Below, piece by piece: positions 11,624 through 35,606 of a stretch of 64,000 nucleotides of DNA (position 1 is its first letter; each line of letters starts with the position of its first letter). The translations under genes and the position numbers were made by a program. The DNA is from Tetraselmis striata (lineage: Eukaryota > Chlorophyta > Chlorodendrophyceae > Chlorodendrales > Chlorodendraceae): positions 1 to 64,000 of the forward strand of contig VCJN01001601.1 of the NCBI GenBank assembly GCA_006384855.1. The letters run 5' to 3'. The notes under the pieces are model-generated. The model saw only the letters and a program-made list of their open reading frames with translations, searched no databases and was not told the DNA's origin.

Positions 11624-13518
11624 TTGTCACACCTGATGGCGCACGTCGGACAGCTCCGCGTGGCGGACGACGCGCACGGAGTGGGTCTTCGCTAAAGGTA
11701 ATTGCAATACCGGCGGCTGACTCGATGCCGCAGGCGATGTTGCCGGTAACCGCGCCGACCGACTCCTTGCAACGGCGCCATCCGCGCTAATCATGTATGC
11801 ATACGCCCACTCAGCGAGGTCCGCGAAGGACTCAATTGATGTGCCACCCTTCAAGCGCCTCGCAGGCGCGTTCTTCCAATTCGCGGCAGTCCCCTGGAAG
11901 CCATCGTAGTCCTGAATTTTCTCACACTTTTCACGCGGAAGATTGGCAATTAACTGCACGAGCCGGGGTGTCCGGCATGATGAAGGGTTGCACGGTAGTC
12001 TTAATTCGTTGTATGTGCCCCTTTGTTTTCGAAGACCTCCCATTGGTTGCAAGGCACGTGAGGGCACTCGCGTCACGTCGCACCTCCCACAACTTTGTGT
12101 GTCAACACACCGCGCGACCCGGAGGTAGTGGTCACCACCTCTGACGTGGGACTTGCAGTATTTGAAGTTTGAAATTTGTCACAACTTTATTCATGCCAGT
12201 CTTCCAACTACACATGCCACTTGTCTTATGCCCCGGCTGCACGAACCTGCATAGATAGGGCCGGCCGTAGCCCGTAGCACGCAATAATAACCCTCTGCAG
12301 GCCAGGTACTTGCTGTAGTACACGTATCAATAATGGATGACAAATGGCGGTTGCCAGTGAGGGTTAGTCTGAGCATTATGTACTCCCAACGGGGTGGGAG
12401 GCAACTTCACACTTCAGGCAGCCACTTCACGGCTTCCTTTGCTTGGGCTCAAATTCCGTTTTGGGAATTTGAAAGTCTGGCCATGGCACGTCCATCTGAA
12501 CCGGATGCGCTTTTGCCGTACATAACGAGGTGTAGGTGTAGGTGTACTTACCTCTTCCGCGCAAACGGACTCCAACACGCACTTCCCACATGCGTAGACC
12601 GTGTCGGCCTGACTCTCGCTCAAGTGCAAGCTAACGGGACAGGACTAAGAGGCGCAATTGTCGGGCCACATAGGCGGCGCATTACAACGTAAGGCTCGTA
12701 ACGCTCGGGGTGAGGTTGCAGAGTCTGTTGCTGAATAGGCTAACCGGTGAAAGAGGGAGCATGCCGCCGCGGCAACGTCGCTTTAGGGTTTTTTTAAACT
12801 TTAATCTTTTAGCTTTAGGCTTTTAACGCTCACATGATTTAAGCTGAATGATTAAGGATTACCCGTACCTCGGCCTCACGGCGGTATGCGTCGTTCCCAC
12901 CCGCGCTGTCGTCGCCGCACGGCTCGGCCGGCGTGACAGGCGGGCGAGCACGAGGTGGCAAGGAGTGGGGATCTATCGTTAAGACGAAGGAACAATCCAC
13001 GCCGAAAGAGGAGGCGAACATAGTACGTCGTATAGTACATATTGACGGCGACTATCGCGACTTAAAACATTCCCGAAACTGGCGGAGCAATACTTCGGTA
13101 CTCGGTGTTGAAATTTTGACTCAGAATCTGCCCCCTTTTAAGTACAGTATGGTCCCGAATCAAATGGCTACATCCCACGTCGAGTTAAGGATTACATGGT
13201 GCACCAATTTCATCACGGCCAGCTCACGACTGGATATTGCGAGTTTTGCGACTTCTTTCCGTTGCACAAACTAAACTGTCGACCAACTCCCCATACTAAG
13301 GGGCGTTTTTGGTCTCCAGCCGCCAGAATCATTCGACTCATTCATTCCTTTCGTCAAGGTGGATTGCGGAATCAACTTTTCATAAATAGCATGCACAGTC
13401 ACTCGCTTCAGACGGCGAGTCTCACGATGATTGGGTGTAGTTTACGCATCGCACCCCAATGCTGAGCAGACGCCTTGCCTCGCCCGGAAGCGGAGAGGTC
13501 CTTATGAGGAGGGATTCA
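11624..13518. other. Spacer without a recognised gene, 3' of beta-galactosidase
   Basis: No convincing coding frame. It contains an AT-rich patch near 12780-12850. It presumably holds the 3' untranslated region of the beta-galactosidase just left of 13519. Confidence 0.4.
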
Positions 13519-25415
<11,897 letters not shown>

Positions 25416-25851
25416 CGCCAAGGCCGACCCGCCCGGGATAGGACAAAGCAGCTGTTAAGAACCGCGGACAGGGGGAACACAGTGCCGGTATGACGCGGTG
25501 GGACGCAGCACCGACGGACCGCCCGCGTTGGAAAGCAAACCTCGATGGCCCGGTATCCTCCTGCAGTACCCGGGAACGTACAGGTGCAATATATGCTCGA
25601 TTTTTGGTGTGGGTTAGGTCGTCACCGATAGTGAACCGGAGGTAAGGTGGGCGGGTGAGGGACGAAGGAAGCTGCTGCGTTCGTCGGCAGGCGACTGGTG
25701 ATGGCAGGCGCCTCGCCATCATCAGTCTGAACCTCGCGGTACCAGTACCGATCGCCACGCGCCGGACGCGAGTTGCTGCCCGCTGCGGCTCCGAAACCGC
25801 AAAATTAGGTGTGAAGTTCTTCATATCTACGCCGTCCTTAAGGGTACCAGT

Positions 25852-25965
25852 AGTACACTCATCCATCCCGCCTTATGCGGGATGCGGGCCGCTTTTAGGC
25901 GGCTTGGCTGTGTTGATTTTCTAATTCTGGGGAACTGCCCTTTTTGTAATTCACACCAGTAGTAC
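25852..25965 (+). mobile_element. 5'-truncated LINE copy (3' tail only)
   Basis: This stretch shares nearly all bases with the 3' end of the LINE at 43057-43165: the CCGCCTTATGCGGGATGCGG block, then GCTGTGTTGATT, and GGGGAACTGCCCTTTTTG followed by AATTCACACCAGTA. Only the terminal 110 or so bases are present, as expected from abortive target-primed reverse transcription. It sits in the divergent spacer between the beta-galactosidase start (25415) and the hydratase start (26407). Confidence 0.8.
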
Positions 25966-26406
25966 ATGTGTAGGACATCAATACACCCGTAAGTTTCATT
26001 ATTTATGAGATTCAGGTAGGGTATATAGTGCATTGCCACACCCTATACCCGTTTTCACCTCATGGCACGCGCGACTACGGTACTGGAAGCGACTACAGGT
26101 ATGGGATACTCGCGTATAATTCGACCACCGCAGCGCGAATTTTACCACAGCAGTCGCGGCTGGCGGCGAGGACCGAGCAACGCCCGACGGTCAGAGGATG
26201 GGCGCAATCTGCTGTGATGGTATTCACGTTCCATCGCCCAGGGCGAGCGAGGTAGCACGGTTCAGTTGATGCCGACTCCGCACAACTATAGTCCGCAGCT
26301 AACCCTTTTCTCCCCGTTGGCCCGGCTGCGGCGGGTCCCCCGCCACTGTCCCGGTGCCCGTAGTGGGTAGTCCGCTGCCGGTAGACCCCGCCCGGGTCCC
26401 GACGCA

Positions 26407-27590
26407 ATGCCGACTCGCAGCGCTGCCGATATGAAGGCCGTCGCTGTGGCTGCCCTTGCGCTCTCCGCGGCCGGCCTCGGACTGCTCCGGGCTCTCGCGC
26501 GGCGCGGCAAGGACGTCCGGCTCCCCCGCTCCCCACATGCCACCAGAAGCTGGGCTTTGTGGGCTGCGCAGGTATGCGAACGTGGTCATAGTCCAATCCT
26601 CCCTTTCTGATCAGTCCTCTGCTGCTATTTATTGTGCCACCCGCAAGGCAGGCCAGTGCCGCTAGAACACTGAGGTTGCGCAGGGAGTAACGGCAACGGA
26701 TGCGGCTATCAGGATGCCCCCAGCTCTAGGCCCAACCTAAGGCAGCCATTGCTGCCGTCAATGTGCTCATCGCATGCCTCCCCCTCCCCTCTATGTCCTG
26801 CGCGCAGATTCTCAGCACGGCGCGCTCTTCCTCCAAAAAGATTGCCTCTGCAACATTGCTCAAGATCAACACCGAGGGGGATGCCCTGATGTGCCAAGAT
26901 GCCATGATAGAGAGACCCGGCGCGCTCGGGGCTCTCGTCGGCTGGAAGTGCGGCGCGACCACTGCTGATGCCCAGGCCGCGTTGGGCATCGACGAGCCCT
27001 TTGCTGCCCCTCTGTTCAGCAAGTACACCTACGCGGCAGAGGCCCCCGAAGTGTTGGACCTGGGGTACAAGCAGACTCCCAGCAGGAAAGTTGAAGCAGA
27101 AATTGGTTTCCGACTCGGGAGGAGCCTACCAAAGCGGCGCCGCGCTTACACTGAGGTTGAGGTATGGGCGGCGGTGGCAGAGGTGCTCCCTGTTGTGGAG
27201 TTTGTGCACGGGCGCATAGAGGCAGGGCAGAACACCCTGACTATCATGGCAGATGGCGGCATCAACGCGGCGACCGTGCATGGCAAGCCTCGCACACAGG
27301 CGGACGCCGACTGCTCAACGTCGATGTGTGACGAGCATGTGCGGCTGACGGTGAACAAGAAGGTCATGGCGGAAGGCACTGGGGAGCTGGCGTACGGGTC
27401 CCCGTTGCGCGCGTTGACGTGGCTGGCAAATCACCTCATCACTCGTGGGCACTGCCTGCAAGCTGGCCAGCTGGTCATTACAGGGGCCATCGCCTCGTGC
27501 GACATCAGTCCTGGCGACACCGTGGCGGCCCTGTATGATACGCTGGGCTCGGTGGAGGTGAACATGGTTGCAAAGCTGTGGGAGGCGTGA
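26407..27590 (+). CDS. 2-keto-4-pentenoate hydratase (MhpD)-like, FAH-fold protein (2 exons)
   Basis: Proposed exons are 26407-26571 and 26808-27590, joined in phase by a GTATGC donor and a GCGCAG acceptor, giving about 315 residues. Exon 2 has the MhpD/FAH-fold pattern: GWKCGATTADAQAALGIDEP, then KVEAEIGFRLG and PVVEFVHGR, which supply the acidic metal ligands in this family, and a closing ITGAIA...PGDTVAALYDTLGSVEV. Known members hydrate 2-hydroxy-penta-2,4-dienoate in aromatic catabolism or decarboxylate related oxo-acids; the algal substrate cannot be read from sequence. Exon 1 begins with a hydrophobic stretch (AVAVAALALSAAGLGLL) and then basic residues, which suggests an organelle presequence or signal anchor. 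If exon 1 is wrong, translation could start at the ATG at 26793. Divergent from the beta-galactosidase and convergent with the Elongin-B-like gene, only about 200 bases away. Confidence 0.85.
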
Positions 27591-27793
27591 GCCTTGCCGT
27601 TTTGTAAGCTGGTCATGACAAGACGGTGCTTGCTGCAGGATCATTCATAGCTACTGAGGCATGACATTCATCCACAGCAGGTATAATGCACATTCATGCA
27701 GAGCGCCGGTTGCCTATTGTCGTCGTCCCATGCTTGGCTAGAGCATAGCAAGCGGGCAGACGCGCCTCTATGGTCCCATTCATTAACTCCTAG

Positions 27794-28303
27794 CTAGGCT
27801 GCATCCGCCTGCTCCACATCCACCGCCATGATGTCGATGGGCTCGTACGTCCCATCTGGATGTGTCCGCGGCACATGGGGCGCACTCAGCCACCACATCT
27901 CACTGTCCAGTCGCACACAGTCAAGGCATGGCGACATGCCTTACTCTGTAGTGGATATGAGTGACTGCCATCACAGACAGGTGCACCATAATTACCTTCT
28001 TGGAGGAAGGTCAGAGCGAGGATGTCATCGTTCTCGATGTGGAGCTCCGCCAGCCTACGCGCATCCTCCAAGGGCGCCTCGTCCTTGTACAGCATCTGAC
28101 TTTCCGGAGGCTGCACACACGCCACGCGGCTCAGCTGCCGCAGCACGGTGTGTCACGGCCAAGGACAGCAGGCGGCAAGCTACCCGCTACGCCCCTACCT
28201 GTTCGCAGAGCTCCTGCAGCTTGGACTTGACCTCCAGGACCGTGTCGGATGGCTCTACCTGCAGGAAAATTGTCTGCTTCTGGCGCTTCACCCGGATATA
28301 CAT
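27794..28303 (-). CDS. Elongin-B-like ubiquitin-fold protein (3 exons)
   Basis: Exons run 28303-28199, 28110-27996 and 27855-27794 on the minus strand. All junctions close in phase with GT donors and AG acceptors, giving a 93-residue protein. It starts MYIRVKRQKQTIFLQVEPSD, continues with LQELCEQPPESQMLYKDE and LAELHIENDDILALTF, and ends DGTYEPIDIMAVDVEQADAA. This matches the ubiquitin fold of Elongin B, including the PP(D/E)xQxLYKD segment and a short acidic tail. In animals Elongin B pairs with Elongin C as an adaptor for CUL2/CUL5 ligases and in the Elongin transcription factor; the role in algae is inferred only. The start is fixed because the family opens with this ATG. It lies head to head with the DCAF6-like gene. 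Confidence 0.87.
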
Positions 28304-28922
28304 GCCCTGTTGCGGTCCGGGGCAGCACATGCTTCATTCCGGGGCTGCCCCGCCCCGCGGCATCTGAAGCAGCAGCGGTCGCCCGCCTATCCATCGCGTG
28401 TCACCCCGCTGCCCGCAGAGCCACACAAGCAGGGCCGTACCATGTTGGCGTGCTCGTCTATCAGGGGGTGGCGAATTGCCCGTGGTGCTCTTCAGCCCCT
28501 GCGGACTGATGGTACGCGAGTAAGGTTTGCGAGGAGAAGAGAAAGAATGCAAGAGGCGTGGCACGACCGGGGTGGCCCCTGAGGCGGACGGTGACCGTCT
28601 GCGCAACTTCATCTACTCGCCGGCCGGCCGGGGCGGGTAGGCACATGCTGCTCCGACCCTCGTCGTCAGGGGCGCCGCGCGCCCGCACGCTAACTCGCCG
28701 CGCGGCACGCACAAGCACAAAAAACAACGGTCGCTATCGTGTACCTGTAATAGTCGCGAACTGCGCGCATGCATTATTTTATATCATATAACACATATAT
28801 AGGGTCAATAAAGTAACTGGTTAATCATTTAGAATCGATTTACGCGTACCCGTAGTATACATGCTATATTTTCTACAGGTAAATTCCGAGGAGCGACTAC
28901 CGGTACGAGAAACGTCCGTGAT
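28304..28922. promoter_or_regulatory. Divergent promoter region between the Elongin-B-like and DCAF6-like genes
   Basis: The space between the two start codons is about 620 bases, or about 870 if the DCAF6-like start is 29175. It has an AT-rich stretch (28765-28850) containing TATATCATATAACACATATA. No specific factor site could be fixed; the shared promoter is inferred from gene order. Confidence 0.4.
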
Positions 28923-31900
28923 ATGGCGGAGACGAGCCGTCGACGAGCCCGTGCCGCACGGCCGCCATGCGACCAGCATATGCGCACCGGCGGGCCCGGC
29001 CGTCTGTGCCAGAGCGGCCAGGCTTCTGCATTGATCGTGAACAGCTGCTCAACGCGCCCCCCACTGCATGCCGCCTCCGCCGTTTGCTTTGCGGCAGTCA
29101 GGGAACAGGCCACCACGGGCCTGCGCAGCAGACGCAGCTGCGTGCAAACCACAGCGTCGAAGCAGGCGGCCAGGATGGGGTGGCCGTCGCTATATTCGCG
29201 CCTGGTTGAGCGGGAGGCAGGCGCCCTAAGCCGACACCACCGGCACGCGAGTGTGCCGTGGTCCGTGCGGCAGTCGCACACCTTCCTAAAGGACGCCAAC
29301 AGCGAGCCCGCGCTGGTGCGGCGGCTCACGCAGGTATCGGAGCTGAGCGGCCACGAGGCGCCCGTCACTGGCATGAGCTGGAACGCCGAGGGCACCCGGC
29401 TTCTGAGCAGCGGCGACGACTGCCGCGTCAAGCTGTGGGACATTCAGCGACCGAGCCTGCTGCGCACGATAGAGACGGTGAAGCTGGGCACACCCGCGCC
29501 AGTCCTATGTCGCGGGGCAAAAACCAACGCGCCTACTACTGCTGCTTGAATGCTGGGAGTGCCTGCACCGGTACACTGAATTACGCAGCGCGGCCAAGAC
29601 CCTGCCGACTGACGCTGGGGGTGCCACTACGGGCAGGGCCACACAAAAACCATCCACTCCGTCAACTTCATGCCGGACACAGCGGACAATTACATCCTCT
29701 CCTGCAGCTCGGACAGAGAGGTGCGTTGTCCTACATGCCACCTCTAGGATAGCATAGGCTGGCCGTCGGCTTGACACCCGCCTGACGCCCCGCTTTGGCA
29801 TGGGCAGATACGCCTCCTGAACCTGCAAAAGCAAGCCGTGAGGCCTTTCCGCTGCCACCGCGACCGCGTCAAGGCGGCGCTTCCCCTGAGCTCCTGTACG
29901 CCAGCCGCCACAGCCTCCCCCGCTTTCGCACCACCTTGCAATCACCCTGATGCCGCGCACCCTCAACCGATTCCGTGCGGTGGCACTCTGCCCGCGCACG
30001 GAACGGTGGCTACGCCGGTACATTGGCCTCCGCGCTCAGCCGCTGCCTGTGCCGATGCTCTCAGTTGAGTTCATCTCGGCGGGCGACTCAGGAAAGGTGT
30101 GCCTCCACGACACGCGCGGCCCCACCTGTCCATGCGAGCACTCCATGAGCTTCGGGCGAGCCTGCGCGAACCTCGTCGGTGAGATCCACTGGCTGTGCGC
30201 GGACGGCGTTGCCACCTGCAAATGCGTGCATGCAGAGCTATACGAAGGAGACTTTTCGTGCCTTGCTCTGCGGGGTACCAGCCCCTCTCTCCCTGCCAAC
30301 TAGGCCTAACGCCATCGCGCGTGTGGCTGCAGCCCACCAGACGACAGCGTACGGGAGCGCGGTGGGTATCAACGCCCTGGCTGTCGACCCTCTCCGCCCG
30401 TACATGTTTGCCACCGGTGGGATGGACACGCTAGGTGAGTCGCGAGGCAGATGGAAGGCAGCGCGGCAGCATTAGAGTAGTGAAGTGGGGGGGGGGGGGG
30501 GGGGGGGGGGACCCAACACATGTCAACATGCCCCGGACGGCTCATGTGGTGGTGTCCGAATGGGTGTGCCTCTCTCGATGCGCGCTGAAGGCGTCGATTG
30601 CATGCTGTTTGCGCACCCGCAGTGCGGCTGTACGACAGGAGGATGCTTGGCGGCAGCGGCGCGGGGGGCACGGCGGCGCGGGCGCAGTGGGTGTCGTGCT
30701 ACGTGCCGGAGCACCTGCACACGCGGCTGGGCGCCACGCGGCGGGAACACCGGCACGTGACCGGCATCGCATTCAGCCACAACAGCGCGTCGCTGGCGGC
30801 GAGCTACGCGAGGGAGGGCATCTACAGCTTCAACCTGGCCGATCATGCGCTGCGCCAGGGGCGGTGCGCCCCTCCCCCTCTCCCCCAAACGTGCCACCCG
30901 GCGTGTCCCCTTAAATAGCGCCCTTGATACTATCTCTGCCGTGATTCCTTGACACGGCTGCACCCCCCCTGCTTTCACCCCTGCAGGGGGCACGTGAGCT
31001 TCTCCAGCTACAATGGGCCGCCGGTCACGGGCCCCAGGACAAGGTACCGTACCGCTCAACCGGGTCCGCGGGTCTCAAAAACAATGAACTGTTTGGCACC
31101 ATTGTGCCCGGGATTCCACGCCATGTTCGTAGCATATTCTGGTGGATTTCCGGATTTCCAGATACCCATATAGGTAAAAAAGATGAGAGCATAGCGAACC
31201 CGGAGCGTGGTTACGGCATGCCCCGAACAGATGTGGCATACTGCATGCCACTGCCCCACCGCAGCACGATGCGAAGTGTGCTTCTGTTTGTGTATTGCGG
31301 CACTGGCAGGCGATCGCGGCGCGGCGCAAACAGGGTGTCGGAAGCTGCGTCGCGGGAGCAAGCCCCCACACCGTCTGGCGCGAGCAATGCTGCGGAGGCA
31401 TCGCAAAGCGCTGCGGCGGTGGGCGGCGATGGCGGCCGGCTGCCAGGCGACCGTGCTAGCGACCGCCTTGAGCCGCTGGGGCCTGGAGTGCGGGACCCGC
31501 ATAACGGCCCAGAGGATCCTGCTCCAGGGCAGCCTACGGGGAGCGAACGGGTACGCTGGCCATCCCACGTGCATCGCATGCCCATCCACATGTTGTCGCG
31601 GAGCAACGTGAAAGCAAGGATCCGTTTGCCGACACACTCTATGTTGGCGCACTTGTCAGGGCCGGAGGGGGGGGGGGGGAGGGGGGTTACTTGTGTCCAT
31701 TCATAGAAATGCCAATGAAGCCCCTCAGAGTTTCCGAGGAACCCTTAATTTTGCTTTGGCTCCGAAACCACCTTTTTGGTTAAGGCTAATGAAGTGTTCC
31801 GCTTCCTCTCAATTTTTAATGTAATGTTCCGCTTTCTCTCAAAAAAGAAACTGTGCTTTTCAATCGACACAGACCCCCCCACCCCCCCCCCCCTGTCCTG

Positions 31901-34900
31901 CTGGCTTAGGCTAAATGCGGCGTGCACCCCGGTGGCGCTTGTCTGCGCGCCACCCTTGCAGCCCAGGAAGCGGGCGCGCGAGGAGGCGCCAGGGCCAGCA
32001 GGGGATGACGCCGGCGAGCCATCTGGCGTCTCCGGGCTGGCGTCTGGCTTCCTCAACCGGGGCTTCCTGTCCGCCGCCGGCCGCGTATCTGGCGGCTCTG
32101 CCTTTGGCGCTCGGAACCGCTCGGAGTCGAGAGGGCGGATGGTGTGGAGCGGCAGCAGCAGCGGCAGGCACGCAGGTGCGGTGCTCGTACTACTCAACCT
32201 TCGCGTGGTGGCTCTGCGGGCGATCTGTGTGTGGCGATCCTGCTTGAGGGCCGCTGCCGCAACCGCTGCCCTGGTCATGTGCCCACCTGAAGCTTTGCTG
32301 ACGTGTGCTCGCATCGGGGGCCAATCAGGCGAGAGCAGCTCCAGCCAGCGACCACACCCGCCGCTGCAAATGGTGAGCGGCGCCGCTCTGATCCCGGAGA
32401 GTGAAGTATCACGACGCCCTGGCCTGCATGTTGCGCGGTCGGTATACCTGCCTAAAGGCTGGGTAATGGCGATCCTATTGGGCACATCTGTATGCCAAAC
32501 AGAGCGGCGGCTACCGCGGGTCCTCACGGCACCTGCATTTCATTGCCTGTGTGTTTGTCAGGCGGCCAGGAGGACACCGCAAGGCGGCGACCAAGGAACC
32601 AGCGCGCCAGGTACGATCCAACGACCCGGCAAATACCCGAATCAATGGCTCATACGTTGCAACTTTGGGGCTTTGTGGGCCCTGTGTCACACAGCTTGAG
32701 CCAGCAGTTAGGTATAGGTCAGATGGTGCCTCGCGGTGCTATGCAGTACCTGGCTAGCTAGCTTTATGGGTGCCTGGGCAATGACTCCTGCCCCCCCCCC
32801 CCCTTCCCCCGAGTTTTAGGGTTTGGATTTCATAGACCTAAAATCTCAACCCTCAAATTTGCTCCCTGTTACTGTTTGTAATATTCACCGGTGGCATGTA
32901 CCGTTGCGGACGCTCACTCACGGATGGCGCTGCAGGTAGTGGTGCATCACCAAGTCAGCCAGGAGAGCCGGCACAGGAAGGCGCACCTGCTGCGGAGCAC
33001 GCCGCCGGAGCGGTCACTCGCTCGAGGCAGCAGACCGCTGCGCCCCTCACGGCGACCGTGGCGCCTCGCCCACGCTCTTCAGCTCACCCATCCAGGCTCG
33101 GGGCGGCACTGGAGGTTGGGCTCCCCGATGCCCCCCCCCCCCCTCCTCATCCTTAGCAATGCCACCCCGCAATGAACCCGACCGGCTCATCAGATCTCAG
33201 CAGATCCCAAGTGAGTTTGATTCGAGAATGCGTATCACTTGCGCCAGACGCAACACCCCTTTGAGGCTTTTATGATATGCTAATGGTTCTCCTCTTACAT
33301 TATAGGCAAGTCAGTGCCCGTGTATGGCCGTGAAGTTTATGCTGTATCAAGCTTCTGGCACTTGTTTGATATAAAGCCCCTGGCAAAAACATACATTTAA
33401 ACAAGACCAAGGGTTTAGACGTGACAATCGGTGAGACGTTCAACTTATTGGAAACTTCCTCCCTTTCGAGCCGGAAGGGGCGCCGATCTCACCTCGCCTT
33501 GTTCCCGCGCGCCCGCCGCACCGCGCAGGACGACGCCAGCGCGGGCGCACCGCCGGCGTCCAGCCCTCCGCTGCAGTCATTCCAGCGCTGCTACAAGGGC
33601 CACCGCAACCAAAGCGACACCAACTCGGTGGCGCTCATTGGCGGGCGCTCCGAGTTTGTGGTCTCCGGCTCCGAGGACGGCAACATCTTTGTCTGGGACT
33701 TTCACACAGGTGCCCTCGCCGGCGCATTCCGCCGCTCTGTGTAGACCCCAATGAGCCGAGGACAGTGCGTTGATGCGGCGCGGTATGCTGCCAATCGGCG
33801 ATACTGAGGATCCTCAATGAGGACCCGCGGCGACTACACACTCTTCGGGCTCCTGCGTTATATCGATTTATATACCCTCGTTGCCTTTCAAAGCGTGAAG
33901 CAATTCCATCAGTCCATAAGTATCAGAATCTGTGAACACTGCAGCACGGAGATAGATCGACGCAAGGTGGCTGAGCAACTCACTCCCGGCTTGCGCAAAT
34001 TCAATGACGAAATGGTACAGTGGCTGCCCAGACAGGAGTTGTTAAGGGTATTAGGGTTACGACACCCTCACCAAAACCCCTGGTAAATCTTTATCTAACA
34101 CTAAAGCCCTGCCAAACCCTGATTTACGAGGACGGAATATACACTCGCCCTCTCGCCTATTCGCCCATCCGTCAAGGCGTCCGGGAAGACAAAGACGGCC
34201 AAATAGCGCCCCGTAGTCGCTATGCAAGCTGACGGCCTTTCGTTGTGGGCGATGTGGGCGCAGGCGAAATTGTGAACGTGCTGAGCACCGGGGAGCACGC
34301 CGTCGGTTGCGTCGCGTGCCACCCGCACGACCTGGTATTGGCCTCCCCCGGGGAGAGCGACACCGTGCGGATCTGGAGCCCCGCGGCGCAGGCGCCCACC
34401 GAACTGCCTGGCCTGGACGCGGTGCTGCTCAGGAACGCCCAGGTGTGAAGTGCGGCAAGGCGCGCCGGCGCAGTCGCGACCAACTCGCTGCCCCGCTTCC
34501 TTACCCGGATGGCACGGGTGCGGTAGTGAAAATCGCTCGGGTGATGCCATGGTGATGCCATGGGTTGGGTCTCCGCATAGCACCACCAGTATTTATTTGG
34601 GTTTGCGGGTCGGAAACATAATGGACTGTTATGAGGTCAGGCGTCGGAATTTAAGGGGTTTTGTGGGCTATAAGCCTAGAACCCTGAACCGGAAGATCCG
34701 TGTGGCATTTGTGGGTTATTCCGATATATATCCAGACACGTGTTTGCGAAATGTCGAACTCGGAAACTAATTCCTCGGAAACGGGAAAATACCAATTCAA
34801 TAGAACTATTGATGGGGCTAAAGCAAGTGGTGCTCCTTGTAGAAATTCCGATTAGGATTTTTTGTCAAAACCAATACATCCTTTTGGGGTTGCTTTTATT

Positions 34901-35606
34901 TGGAATAGATATACACAAATATCTTTCTTACCACATCTCTGTTTTTACCTCACATTTCTCTACACGCGGAGGGGGTCAAAAGTTAAGATCGATACTGTAC
35001 CGGCAATGTACAACGAGCCCCATGCCTTGGTTACCGGTCACCGGTGCGGTAGTTGTTGTCCTTATATCCCCCCCCCTTCCCCACCCCCGACAAACCCAAA
35101 AGCGGTTGAGACCCCAGAATACTCACGATTAGTGATTAACGGGATTTATAACGACACAGCAAAGGGGGGGGGGGGGGGGGGGGTGACAGGGTTGGGTTTT
35201 AGGGTTTTCAAGGTTTTCGAAGGTCTGTGACTCGCAGACCCAGGCAATTGAATTGTACAGCATGATTAATCCATGATAGTGTTATATCTTCGTCATCATT
35301 CGCTATTTTCATTTCAGAACTTAAGAATGCGGCAACTTGAAGTGTTGGAAGCAAACTCCCTGCTGGCTTTGGTTTCATTCCAACGGAAAGGTTGTCTGTG
35401 GAGAGCGCCAGGAGTTGCTCTCATTTGTTGAAGGCTGACGGCGTTGCGGGCGCGCCTGTGCTCAATGCGCTCAGGAACTGGCGGCGGAGGACGCCCCCCG
35501 GCACGCCGGCCCCGTCCTCGTCAGCATGCTGCAGGGCGCGGGCGGCCCGGACCGGCCACGCAGGATGCCGGCCGAGCAGCCATTCGCCAACTGCGCCATC
35601 CAGTAG
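28923..35606 (+). CDS. DCAF6: DCAF6-like WD40 protein, predicted CUL4-DDB1 substrate receptor (about 14 exons)
   Basis: Supported exons: 28923-29477 (conserved part from about 29175), 29637-29720, 29808-29895, 30065-30178, 30333-30434, 30623-30863, 30987-31043, 31310-31550, 31962-32175, 32562-32610, about 33577-33709, 34264-34442 and 35475-35606. An exon near 32960-33160 is unresolved. WD-repeat signatures appear in order: LSGHEAPVTGMSWN...VKLWD, GHTKTIHSVNFMPDTADNYI, VRLYDRRMLGG, then after a low-complexity linker with a PRKRAREE basic patch, RCYKGHRNQSDTNS, SGSEDGNIFVWDFHTG and CVACHPHDLVLAS...VRIWSP. The split of WD repeats around a long disordered linker, and the YKGHRN and RIYDRRMLG-type motifs, match human DCAF6. 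Members present substrates to CUL4-DDB1 E3 ligases. Introns carry G-runs (30487, 35166) and several hundred bases of unique DNA. The ATG at 29175 is an alternative start; the first 84 residues look unconserved. Confidence 0.85.
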
